NCBI GenBank assembly: GCA_934045905.1
Contig: OW203761.1
Coordinates: forward strand, 30,306,964 to 30,370,963
Direction of reading: 5' to 3'
DNA length: 64,000 bases
DNA from: Leuctra nigra
Lineage: Eukaryota; Arthropoda; Insecta; Plecoptera; Leuctridae
The notes under the pieces were generated by a model. The model worked only from the letters and a program-made list of their open reading frames with translations. It was not told the origin of the DNA and did not search any database. Positions 1-13,100 of this stretch are shown here, piece by piece. Both the position numbers and the translations under genes were made by a program. Positions within the stretch are counted from its first letter, which is position 1, and every line of letters begins with the position of its first letter.

Positions 1-848
1 TGTGGGAAATATATGAATTAAAAAAATAAAATAAAATTTGAAATTGTTCTTTGAGGCAATTCTGTATACAAACAAAATATAATCTCAACATTCACCTATT
101 CATGGTTTGCACGAGCTTCTTTTGTTTTACCTCAAGAATGTAGAAAAGTATATTTTCGGCCATTTTGGGTATACAGCTGTCAAGTCGATTCAATTTAATC
201 CTTATCGGTTTGTTGAAGATAGTTTATAAATGAGTGGTTTTATAGCCATAAGAACTTCTTCTGCAGCCTGCAATTGCTCAGTTAACTATAAATACGATAA
301 AAAATACTGAAAAACAGATTGGCAGCCGTTCTGACATGTTACCTCCAAGATGGCCGCTCAACAATGAGATGACGTCACATGCAAACTATGAATTCCCCAT
401 TATTCAATAATAGGTGTTCTTAATCACTTAGGTATTTCATTAAATTATAACTAAAAATTAAAAATCACAGACAATAATAAATGTATCTTGCATTATTTTT
501 AGGTGGACAGAGGGTGGAGTGGACAATTTTGGGTGGGCGCGCAACCACCCCTGGCGGGCTCACATACGTCACACATGGATTTTCTTGCCGAAATGTCACA
601 TGAAATTTCAAGTTGATATTTTATGAATAAAAATGTTATTTTTTTCGGGTGAAAAGTGTTTTTGTCATTAATTATTTGTGTTGAAATTTAAAAATTTACA
701 ATAATGAGATTTCTCTTTTACCAGTGGTAAAAATGAACTTACAACAAAATAGATACCTACCTACGTACCTAATCGAACATGCACATTTAACTTCTTAGGG
801 GAAAGGAACTAATAAACCTGCAGAGAAAAGTAAACTGAACATTAGGTT
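1..848. other. 3' flank of STING, no gene
   Basis: AT-rich DNA downstream of STING. A short stretch at 339-380 has a CAAGATGGCCGC YY1-like core beside TGACGTCA. 501-538 is an inverted match to 1894-1934. No coding sequence was recognised. Confidence 0.5.
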
Positions 849-1010
849 TGTTCGTCGGGGTGTTCTAACCTGCTTGGAGCAGGCGGAAGTACGTCACCCA
901 ATATGTTAGGTGCAAGGATTACGAATCAAAACTCGACGGATAGGTATAAGTAAACTGTTCCGTGACGACTTCCGGTGTGATCTGAGCAGGTTAGAACACC
1001 CCGACGAACA
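849..1010. repeat. Foldback MITE in the STING 3' UTR region
   Basis: A perfect 26-bp inverted repeat (849-874 against 985-1010) encloses about 110 bp, 64 bp beyond the STING stop codon. Transcribed as 3' UTR it would form a strong hairpin. A diverged relative of the outer end is at 6780-6835. Confidence 0.7.
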
Positions 1011-1073
1011 GACCTTTTGACTACATACAACCGCCCATTTTTTATGGCCAAACCAGACGCAAAGAAAAACGAG

Positions 1074-1159
1074 TTAGTTCCGCTTCTCCATCTCCAACTC
1101 CTTCACACGCTGAAGTATCACATGAGCTATATTCACATAAGATCCAGTCTCGTCCTTGT
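1074..1159 (-). CDS. STING: STING exon 9, C-terminus and stop
   Basis: Acceptor TTTCAG lies just right of 1159. The exon completes a split Asp codon, gives 27 residues ending VKELEMEKRN and stops with TAA at 1074-1076. This is the end of the binding domain, with no PLPLRTD-like or pLxIS tail. Confidence 0.88.
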
Positions 1160-4100
1160 CTGAAATGTAATTTTCATGATTTTAAGTGATGATATACCCT
1201 CTTGCTCACCTAGACAGAACATGCAGGAGAGCAGAAGTCGGTACTCACCAACATAATAAATAAGTTCGCAAAGATTGTGCACTCGAGGATCATCTCGTAT
1301 TAATTGCCGCAGGGTCTTGTAGAACAAGTGGATAATTGCACTTTGATATTCGCCGTAACCTGGTACATAATAATTATTTTATTTTACTATTATTTATCAA
1401 TTATCATTTATCAATATATCTTATTACTTAGTGTAATAAATTATAATAGTACTGGCCATCATAAGTGGCAGTGCATAAAAGATGTCACCGCCGGGGGGGG
1501 GGGGGGGGGGGGGGAATTCTATATGGGGAGAGGGGGGCAGAGAACATTTTGTGAAAGTGTGACAAGGGGGCGGGGTTAACAAAATAACCCATTTTTAGCG
1601 TGACGTCTTTTATGCACAGCCCTAATTAAAAATTGTAAATCAAGCAATTTGTTTGATTTGTGTGTTTAATATTCTACAAAAGAAAGAAGGTTGGGAGATA
1701 GCATGCATGCCCCGTAGAAAGGAGCATTTTACGAAAACCCAATTCAGGAAAGGCAGCAAGAAAATGAAGACCCGAAATAAAGAAACTTGTGATTTTTCTG
1801 TTTACATAGCTGTATCAATATTTTGAACAATGACTTTGATAATATCTTGGAGTTTAATTTGTCTACAGGGACAGTGCCAGGGAAGGGCACACACCCACCC
1901 AAAATTGTCCACTGCCTATACCCTCTGCCCACCTAAAGGAAGGGCAGATTAGGATAAATTATTATATTTATATTATAATATATTATTAGGAATTGTATTG
2001 TCTCTGAATTTTAAATTTGGAGTATAATTTAATGTCAAGTAATCATATAGGTAATGCAGATAGAATATATTTCTAAAATCATTCTTGTTGTAGGCTGAAT
2101 GCATGTATAGATCAAACCTTTAGTTGGTAACTTTACAATCCACCGCTATTTCAAATGATATTCATATCATATTTTACCCCAAAAGTAGGTAGTATTTTCA
2201 GTGTCCCAAATTCATTTATATTGATTTAAAAATCCGAAAAATCCCTTCTTTCAGCGGGAAAATTATGTGCCAACCATTAAATAAATGTCTGCTGGTCACT
2301 GCCCACCCTAGAAAAAATTCCTGGAGTGGCGTTGTCCCTGTTTTTCTCTTTCTCAATATAGGATTAAATATTCTTAGCAAGTACCTGACTTCCCACCGCT
2401 ATTCACAACTTGGTGCAGTGTCTTGAGCGGAGTGGCGCCCTCTGCCACAACGTAAGTAAATTCAGGCTTGGAGTCAGTTTCTAGGTCCCTGCGTATTTTG
2501 TACACAGTGTTCTTATAGCTCCTGGATTGGACGCCTGCCACATCAAAACGTTGCTCTTCTAGGTTCTGGCAGAGAGCGAACAAACAATTTATAAAATATA
2601 TTGTTTTAAAGTAGGTGAAAAGTTTGAAAAAAGTGAGATTCAATTTTATGAATGAATCTGGGGGTCTATTCTCGAAACAGTTATCACATCATAACTCCAA
2701 GTTATGATATCATAAGAAGGTTTGTCCTATCTCTCACCATGTTAATAAATTGTGACTTTTCGTCATATCATAACTTATGACGTGATAACTGTTTCGAGAA
2801 TAGGGGCCCCGATTTCATAAGCACTATGACTATGAGTGACTATGAGTGACATGCGTTACCTACGACAATATTTACACAGATTTCGAGAATGTTGTCCTAA
2901 TCAGAATGTTACATACCTATAAATTGACATTAAGATGTACGTACATTAAGTCTTGTAAAACTATTGTAGAAAGAATTTGTAGTTTACAGAGTTTCAAGGA
3001 AAAGTAGAGAATTAAACCAAAACACTTAATTGATAGCTAAATTTTAGGGGTGTGCGAAGGTGGATTTTTGATTTCGAAGTCGAAGTCGAAGATTTGACCT
3101 CCTAAAATTCCGAAGTCAAAGTCGAAGTCAAAGATTTTGATTTCACTCAAAAAAATCAGAATTTGGAACAAAACATTAAAAAAACGTGTTTTACTGTTAC
3201 TTCATCTACTTCACCTACTTACTGTTACTACTTCATCTTCGTTTTCGTCGGATAAATCCATTATATTTCTAAAATCTCCGAAAATAAACACGGCACATAA
3301 CCTTTCAAGTAAGCACAGCGTGACAGCAAGCGTCGACGTTAAAACCAAGATGGCCGACCGCAAAAACTTCTCGACTTCGGAAGTACCAACTACACGAAAA
3401 TATATTATTTACCTCGAAAGTCGCGCCAAGTTTGAAGACGCAAATCGAAGCTTCGAACATTTTCGAAGCTTCGTTCTTTGGAAAAAAAGGGTTTTGAAGT
3501 CGAAGTCGAAGCTTCGACTTCGACTTCGAAGCTTCGATTATTTCGAAGCTTCGCACACCCCTACTAAATTTTTAAGATCACTCATCACTCATCAGTGTAT
3601 AATTTTACAATGGACATTACCTTTGCATTCAGCATCTGTCCCTCTGAAGCATGATCATTGAGGGTGGTAGGAATGTAAGCTGACGACGGAATCAATATCA
3701 GAAGCTTTTTTACTGGAAATTGTTCATCAGAAAGTCCCTCTCTGGAGACGTAATCGTTAATTCTTTCATTTATCCCCTTATTCAAATCACCAGTCTTTGG
3801 CAGGACAATATTGAGGTAGCCATAGAAGAAACTGTACGCCATTCCGCTGCCGTAATCCAATCCATTCATATCGTTAAGTTCCGACCACAACTTAAGGCTG
3901 CTCCAATCCTGCAATAGAAAAATTAAGAACTGAAATATGCTGCAATTGTTACAAATGTTCTCCTGACAATGAAATCAATTATATAACTTTTTTGCCAGAT
4001 TGCCACTAGTAGGTAGTATTCGACACTAAAAGTACCTAGAGAGTGTGCTAGTAAATATAAGATGGACGCTCACGCGAGTACAATCCCAGCGCGTGCGTAC

Positions 4101-7100
4101 TTTTACATTCAAGTCACTTAGATGTCAATCGTAACAAGTTCAGTAAAAAGTTATAAATACATCGCGAAATAACAGAAATTGATGCTTACCTCAGTGTCAA
4201 CAATCAAATACAATTGGCATATTTCATTACAGCACACATTCATTCAAATTCTTGTGAAAACGAGTTGTCTATTCACCAAAAGCAGCATTTGACAGATTGC
4301 AGTTGTTTGAACGATGCGTCAAGAAAAATGTGTGTTCAGAAGACCGTGAGAAAAACAATTTGCATCTGTCAAATGGTGATTTTTGGTGAATAGACAACTC
4401 GTTTTCACAAGAATTTGAATGAATGTGTGCTGTAATGAAATATGCCGATTGTATTTGATTGTTGACACTAAGGTATTCATCAATTTCTGTTATTTCGCGA
4501 TGTAATTATAACTTTAACTGAACTCGTTACGATTGACATCTAAGTGACTTGCCTGAACGCGCCCTGTGCGCATGTGCACAAGTACTCGTGGTATAGATGC
4601 TAACTTTTTCCGCTAGGTGGCGTTTTGATTTGCTTCTTTTTTATATAGACACCGAGAGTTCGCCACGAGTGAGAGAAATTAGCAACTTTTGTGGGAAGAT
4701 CGTCAACTGTTTTATTTCTCATTGGCCGTGACCTAGCAACCGATCAGATGTCAACAAATGTACTCAAAATATTTCGGAATCAGAACTTAGTCGCGCAAAT
4801 TACTATTGTGATCAGATTCAGTGAAATTGTGAACACTTTATTATTAATATTTTGTAGGCGAATAAACATTAGATAAACATGTGTAAATTTTAAGAATTGA
4901 TAATGCGTAATATGTGCAGCAACATAACATATAACTGCAGCGACTTGGACGCCTTGCCAAAAGGTAAGCTTCCTTCCCACAGATTAGGTGGCTCTGTCTG
5001 TACTTTTTACAGTGCCATCTGTTGTCTAAACACGCTGCCTATATTCCAAGTCAATAAGCAAACATAATATAAGAAGCTCCAACCTTACGGAGTTGTTGCA
5101 TGTGGTATCACACTCATACACATTAGTAGGTAAATAGTTTACAATTGAAAACTCACTATAAGGGAATGTACCAAAGAATATCTGACTGGGTTTCAAAATA
5201 TCACTGACTAATACTGCAATATTTGCAGAGTTCCCCAGAAAAGAACCATACAAAATACAATGCCTCAATAAAGTCAAAGTCATACCATCTTAACCCACTG
5301 CAGCAGGAAAATGGCTGAAGCAAGAGCTGGGACCAGAGGAGTGACCCCATATTGTACAGTGTAGTCCCATCCGTAGCACTGAAAGAATATTATCATTTGA
5401 AGGTGATTATATTAGACTATCAAAGATTCTTCAAAAGCTGATGTTAAGGAAACATAAAATACACATTTTAGGGGTATGTACATCCATACAATTTTGAATC
5501 CGAATTCGGATTTAAAAAAAGAATCATATATACAAACAAATGATACGATTCTATTAATATCTACGTTACACAATAGGGAAGTCTCATAAATTAGATTTCA
5601 GAATATTATGATGTGCCTGAATGCAAAGATGGTAATATTTTTGTTGTGGGATGCATGGACTTCGAAAAATCAATTTACAGAGATTGACAGAAATGCATTG
5701 CCATGGCAACCAAGTCTTCGCCATGGTAACACATTGTTGGGAGCTTAAAAATGACATTATTTGTTTACGAATGTATTTTTTCGTCGGGCGAGCAGCTTTT
5801 GTAAGAAAAGCGTTCCATTTGTCGAGTCGGTGCAAGTTGCTCTCAGCTGTTCCGACTGTTTTTGAGTCAGAGAAACCTGCTTTAAGCTGCAAAACCTGGA
5901 GGCCAAGTCTTGAAACTTACGCTTTCAGGACTCAAACGCTCGCGGACGTCAATAAGTACCGTTCACTGTAAGAATGATGGACCACCTTGACCTAGCTGTC
6001 GACGTGCCGTTTTATTATACGACATTATTATACAGTACTACATTTATATGGTTGTCATCCAGCAATCTATTGGAAACAATTTGTTAACATTATATTTAAT
6101 ATTACATTACAGATATTATACAAAATTAAGCTGAACAGTAGATTTCAAGGTCGTCATTCTTACAATGAACGGTTCCTACTTCTTGACGTCCGAGAGCGTT
6201 TGCGTCCTGAAAGCACAAGTTTCAAGACTTGGCTTCCTCTGCAGGCTGCAACAGCTATTTTGTTGGAGCAGCTTGCAGTGGTGCCAACTCGAAAAACTTT
6301 AAGTCGCTATGATTTCACGAAATACTGCCAGATTTGACCCTTTGGCTGCTAATAACCTGATTCACACATTTATTTCGTAGATATTTGGTGAAAATATAGT
6401 CAATAATGTACAAAATAACGGTTTCCAGATGAAATTTGTGGTCACCAGATTCGCCCCTACCTGCAATTTGAAATTTTCACTGCTTTTACTCCATCTCAAA
6501 ATCCCAGATTTAGCGGCAAATTCGCTAAATTAGCAACACTGACAGCTTGCTCTCAAAATCAACATGACATTAGTAGATTTAAGAGATTGAGAAATAAAAA
6601 ATGTCAAGCGATCATAATAAAAGCATGTTTTGCGTAAAATGTTACTAAAATTATTTTTACATCCATATTTTGTGCTTTATTTATTTACTTCTTTGGGTAC
6701 CTAGGTATATTTAGTGTTTGAAAAGTTGCTACCAAGTGTTTGTTGAGTTCTGATTTGAATTCTTGCCCCAAACCGGTCCCTGACTTACTTCCGCTTACTT
6801 CCGGTCTAATCTGAGAGCAGGTAGAATAGCCCTAGCCGATTTACATAATAGAATAACATAAAATAAAATAGAAAATTTTTATGAATGAAAAGATTATATT
6901 TTTCTTGTTTTAAGTGTGTCATTATTACTTGTATTGATATTTACAAAAACCAAACACATTTTACACTCTTGTGGTGAAATCTACATGAAAAATATTGTTC
7001 AGGCTGTTGTGGGATGATTCATTTCGTACCCTATCACTATCAGGTATATCTCCGCTATAGTGCTAGTTAATAAATACCGGGTGGCCGGGGCCCCAAAAAA

Positions 7101-10100
7101 CGTCCAATTGGCGAGACACCGCTGTGAAGATACTACTGCAGATATTAGTGCGAAAATGGCACATTATGTTACTTATAACAAACATACCAAGGTTTGATGT
7201 GTGAAAGTTTCAAAAACATTACTTTTATAGGAAAAAAGTTACAGCTGTTCGAATTTGGTTGTTGAAAAATCGATTATACGGAGATCAAAGAGCGCACATT
7301 CAGAAAAAGTCCAATGGCATGGACACCTTTATTTTCAACACTACTGATGATATCAGACTGAAAATTTTAAATGTTATTCAAAACATATGACTATCGATTG
7401 TATAAAAATTTCAATACCTACATTTTAATCAGTGGAACGAAATTTATGGTATCTTGAAGTTGTGAAAATACGGGAGATAATTTCACTACTAAAATTAACA
7501 TGTGAAATAAAACTTGAGAAAGTGTCTTTTGTGTAATCTGCTTTTTAAGCGCAACTTCAAGATATCGTAACCTTCGTTCCATTGATTCAAATTAATTGAA
7601 ATGTTAACACAATCGATAGTAATATATTACCCCATAAAAAACACTCCGTGTAAAAATACCAGCCAAGTCTCTTCAACTATAAAAAAATATAGGAAATCTA
7701 AAAAATTCAGCACTGAAAAGTAGTGATATCAAAAAATGGGCCAAGTCAAAACATGATTTTAAAAACCGAAATATACATGGCGCATCGTGTATAAATAATA
7801 TAGACACGGCCAAAAATCAAATGTAAATAAATAAAAATAATATACCTTAATGTTCTAAAAAAACGATGCGCCAAGTATATTTCGGCTTTTAAAATCATGT
7901 TTTGACTTGGCCCATTTTTTGATACCACTACTTTTCAGTGCTGAATTTTTTAGATTTCCTATATTTTTTTTATAGTTGAAGAGACTTGGCTGGTATTTTT
8001 ACACGGAGTGTTTTTTATGGGGATATCACTTCTTTTTTTAGATGATTTTCACACTTGTAACACAAATCGGAGCAACAATGACTAATTCCTTTAAAAAAAT
8101 AATCCATTTCCGATTTGGTTACTTAGAAAACATGCGTTTGGTACTAAATAATGCTTAAAATGATATTCAATGAGGAATAGCGAAAGCTTCGTTCCAATCG
8201 GTCCAGCCGTTTTCGAGATATGGCATCACTTCCGGTTAACAAAATGGCGACTGAAATCACTGCCACCAAGAAATAATTTAGGTATATAAATGTTTTGTAT
8301 CATTGTAAGCCTTCTGGATTTGTAGTTTTTTTAGAAAGCGGTCTGTTTTTTCATTTTTATGACGTCATTTCCGGTTTCGGTAATAGTAATGTATATTTTG
8401 ACTATTGATATTTCATATAGAGGACAGTCTGAATCGATTGGCGCAAATCTCGTTCCGATCGGTCAAGCCGTTTTTGAGATATGACGTCACTTCCGGTTTC
8501 AAAATGGCGGCACAAAAAATTCATAAGGACAAGGTATCATCAGGCAGACAAGCTGTATATATATGGTGAAAATTTCGGGTCAATCGAACCAGCCGTTTAG
8601 GCTGTGGCGGAGACCGCGGAATTTATTGGAAGATGAGGAATCATAATCATTATCAGAATCAGATGGAAGCCGTCCAATTTCACGGTTTTCACGGCCTTCT
8701 AGCTCGCAAACGGCATAACCTATTGTTCCCAAATTTGGTATATGTGGTGGGGTGGGCCATAGCTCGAAATTAAGATATTTCGCAACGTGAGATTTCCCAA
8801 TTTTGAGATCCAGTAGGCCGAAAATGCCACTTCGATGCTTACAGTAAAAGTGGGTTTGCTCCAGCCTTTATATGAGAGTGTGCGCGCCGTACGACTTGGC
8901 TGGCGTGGAGCAATCGCTCCACTAGATGAATAACATATGAAATGTTCGGCTTGATATCGTCATGAGTAAACAGCGTACCGGCCATTGGACATTTTCTGGA
9001 CTCGTGATTTTTTAGCTCCGTATAATCGATTTTTCGAACACTACAGCTGCAACTCCTTTCCTATAAAAGTTATGGTGTTAAAACTTTGACAAATTAGATC
9101 TTAGTATGTTTTGTATAATTGATGTAATTTTCAGCCCGATATGTGCAGTAGTTTCGTCACAGTGATGTCTCGCCTGTTGGACAATTTTTGGGGGCCACCC
9201 GGTATATTGGAACTCCACAATGCAGTGCAGTGGAAATTCGGAAACACTTGTATACTTCTTGACCATTTATTTTTATTTTTTAGCATCATTTATCCAAAGA
9301 TTTGAAAATTATTGCATCACATGAGAACTAATTGTAACTAACATCGCACTAGCATCTGTGTGTTGGGACATCTCAATAACATACAACATAAATTAGTAAA
9401 TGAAGATACAGTCTGGACAGCGTACGTGAACTCTCACCAGATGGAGCCACCATCAGTTATTCTGCTAGATTGCGCGCTCCACTTGCAATGTAGTCTTTCT
9501 CGGCCTAGCAGAATAACTGACGATCAGCACATTCTGTTGAGAGTTCAAACATACGTTGCCCCGACTGTAAGAATCAAGAGGCTGAAGTTAGTTTATGGTC
9601 TCAAAGAAGTGGTTGCAGATTTGAGTTCAGATTCGAATTAAAAAACCTGGATTCCCACATCCCTAGAAAATATAAAACTAATATTTAATACAGTATTTTA
9701 AATGCCAATGAAACTGTTGACAGTATAATGCCTAGCAAATTGGGCAACTATACTGAAAAAATCGCCACCAAGCATGGGATAGAATATGAGCAAATAACAC
9801 AAAAACCTTGGGTTTCTTCAGAACTTACCGTTGTAAGCATAACACTGCCAACAAACAGAACGCCAGATTCAATGTTGGGCAAATAAGCTCTTTTAAAAAG
9901 CTGGAACATATCACCACCATGCCGCGTATGAAGGTAAGAGATTTCCTCAACCAACAAAAATGTCTTCGAAATTATTAATAGCATTCCAAGTACAGTAATG
10001 CATGTGGCCACAGCTACCACTATAAACATACCAGAAGTTCACAATTGATTACAATTACATCATCTACAAGTAAACAATTATTTTGTATTAAAAGTACACT

Positions 10101-13100
10101 CAACAAATCATAAAACGGTATTTGAACGAAACGGATTGGCTGGTGGTCAAGTTCCTTGACAATCAATCCTTAATTATCAATAAAATCAGAGATTATTTAC
10201 TATAGAGTTAAATAGCGAGTTAGCATAAACTTCATGGGATGATGCCATCAAATCTTTTTCAGCAAATTCCTTTTCTTTCGAATACCTACCATTTTATCTT
10301 TTGTTGGGTGTACATAATAATTAAATTATTCATTTACTTGCTTACCTGGATAAATGTAAATGTCTTTGTAACTGGTGGACACTCTGTTGTGAACAAGTAG
10401 TCCCGTCACTGAAACAATGTAATTTTATTTTTGAACTCGCTTAATCTTTTACTTCTCAATATCTTTTTATTTTCACTCAATTTATTATGCTCAAAATTTT
10501 TGAAGTTAAGAAAATAGAAATTGAAAGAGGGGAAGGGGCCTACAAACTACGATCACCAAACTTTACAGGGATTGGAAACTGGCTGACTAGCTGGCCATGG
10601 GTTTGGTCCCCTTGAACACAACAAGCATAGAACAAGCGGCTGTGATGTCGCTCTCGTGACACAAGTCTTTATCTCCCGCCAGAACAGAATTCAAATATTC
10701 GACAATGCGCTATCATCACTAGCAGCGGCAAGTTTGAGAAGCTCTTTCAAACCTGGCGGCAATTGTGTGAATCAAATTTGAACACCTGCGCAAAGCTCCA
10801 AAAGCATACTTTTCGAAATTTTGCGGGTCACCAGAAGAAAGCAGGAGCAGGAAGTACGTCGGAGCAAGTAATCTACGAAAAAATCCACGGATCAGACCCT
10901 GGTCCGCCTTCATTTAGCATTGGTCTTATGGGAGTGACTTCACAATACGCAGACCGTTTCCAATCCCTGTAAAGTGTGGTGATCGTAGCTATAAACTGCA
11001 GAGAATCTGCCACTGCTAAAAAATTTGATTTTTAGAGGACTTCTTGTTCTCACAACACATCACATTACCAAATCAACTTACTTGAAATGAAGAATAAAAT
11101 GACACCAGCATAACAAATGTTACTTGTAAAGTAGCTTCTTTCGCCTGGAAGCCCCGGAGGATAGGAAACAATTCCACCAACATCGCGCACAACCTGACAA
11201 CCAAACAGGAATAAGAACAATGGTAAACAATTGACAATTACTCAATTTAGTTATCGATTAGATTATTTTAGAGATGGGAAGATTCCAATTATTCACAAAT
11301 CCAATAGGTACCGATTCTTCGAAGCGATTCCGATTGTTTGGATGAGGTTTGTATTAATAATTATTTAATATTTATTTCTAGCAAGTACTTAACAATCTCA
11401 ATAGGTACACTTGGCCAAAAAAAATTGGAACGTTCAATAAATCTGATAGGCTGGTAAATGTAAGATCGCACCATCAGAAGACAGTCTAAGCAATCTCATT
11501 GTCTCACTCTAGTAGGTGACCTAACATTTCAATGATAATAACCAGCTTTGATTGGTTATGGGACATGACCAGCAGTCATTCAAATTTGGTCAACGTTCAA
11601 TTTTTGTTTGGCCGAGTGTACATATTAATATTATCATTTCACACTCTACTTTTTGGGAATACATCTATTTTTAACCAGAATAAAATAAACAACACTTATT
11701 TACCTAAAAATCACGGTTGAGCCCAATTTTTTTATTATACACAAAATACATGATGACATTAGGCATGCAATCACAGCGGCGAAAACTAGAGCTCTGTAGG
11801 ATATTCCTAAACAAAGTTACAGTGCAGCGAAGACGGATAGGGGGTGGGGACAGGGTACCTACATGTCATTCACACCCAACTCAGCCGCAAAAGCCGGCAA
11901 ATGTTAAGTGGGACCAACGTCACAATAACCAGGTTTGTCAAACTTTGTGGGGCTCTAGCGCCTGAACCTAACTTTGCATCACGTTTGTGTTGAGCGACCA
12001 CCGATGTACGTACAACATCTTCAACCAAACACGATCCACTGAGCCAAAAGGTCTGTTCAGATTAGATTAGATTAGTCAACGACGAGGTTATATTGCGCAC
12101 ATTAATTTATATTTTAACTTTGTTGAAAATAAGTGGAGGGCATGGGGAGGGGTCGACCTAACTGGCCCGATCCGGGGGAGTCCAGCACTGGTGGGAAGGC
12201 CAGGCCGGAATGGGGACGGACCGGGGGGGAGGGGGAGGCTTCGGGCCGGTGGGACTCGATTTCAGGGGGATCACCATCTCGAGGGGGGAGGCCGGCCCGA
12301 GGGGACCGCAAATTCAAGGGAGGGCATGGGACTAGGCCGACCCTGGACTGCACTTGGTTGGCTGGTCCCTTAAGCCCCACCACTGCGTCAAGGTGGCAGT
12401 CCATTGGTGAGGAGGTCTGTTCATTTAGGCTGCAAACACACTGGGCGTTTTTTTTTTCCTGCCCAGACGGGGCATGAAAAAACACGCGACGTTTTTCGTT
12501 TGTCGCGTCTGGCCGGCGTGGAAAAAAAACGCCGCGTGAAATAACTGCCTTGAGTGTTCGCTCCCATAAGAGTAAGACTCAATGCTACCTATCTTCTCGG
12601 CGTCTCGCCGGCGTCCGAACTCTTCAGCTGGGCGTTTGCCCACACGCCCCGTGTGTTTGCAGCATTACCCTGCCAAAACTACCACAAACTGCCACTTTCT
12701 ACAAATCATCGAGATGAGGTGTAGCTTGTGGCAGGTTGCGGCAGGTTTTGGCAGGGTATACCAACATACCTATTTACGAAAACAAGGAACACGATGCACT
12801 CTTACCTTATATCGCCAAATTTCAGTAGTAGCACCGTGTTACTCTAGCATATCGGGCTAGTTGCTATGGCGACAATGTTAATTCTTATGGCTAAAACTTT
12901 TAAAACAAAAGTTGTGCTACAGTAACACGGTGCTACTGAAATATGGCAATATTAGGTAAGGGTCCTGGGATGGGATTACATAAAATGATAACTTCCTTGT
13001 CACGGTGACAAGCTTCTTACTCAATGCTATTCACGGCCTTCTAGTGACTTGTCACTGCGACAAGGAAGTTTTCATTTTATGTGATCGCACCCCTGGTGGC

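Larger units (their letters stand above)
7075..9204. mobile_element. Outer inverted-repeat element in STING intron 4
   Basis: Ends TACCGGGTGGCC and GGCCACCCGGTA are inverted copies, and the inverted similarity runs several hundred bases inward (for example ATCGATTATACGGAG at 7269 and its inverse near 9021). A second element (7630-8927) sits inside. No transposase frame is visible, so it is probably non-autonomous. Confidence 0.65.

Noticed and set aside
3137..3661. 174-residue plus-strand frame
   Set aside because: Mostly the TCGAAG array of a hAT MITE running into antisense of STING exon 6.
5026..5283. 85-residue hydrophobic minus-strand frame inside STING intron 5
   Set aside because: Adding it would break the phase between exons 5 and 6, which join cleanly without it; no STING homology.
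12133..12477. Gly/Arg/Pro-rich frames on both strands (also 21227-21466)
   Set aside because: They fall inside the two SINE-like insertions and reflect GC-rich repeat composition.
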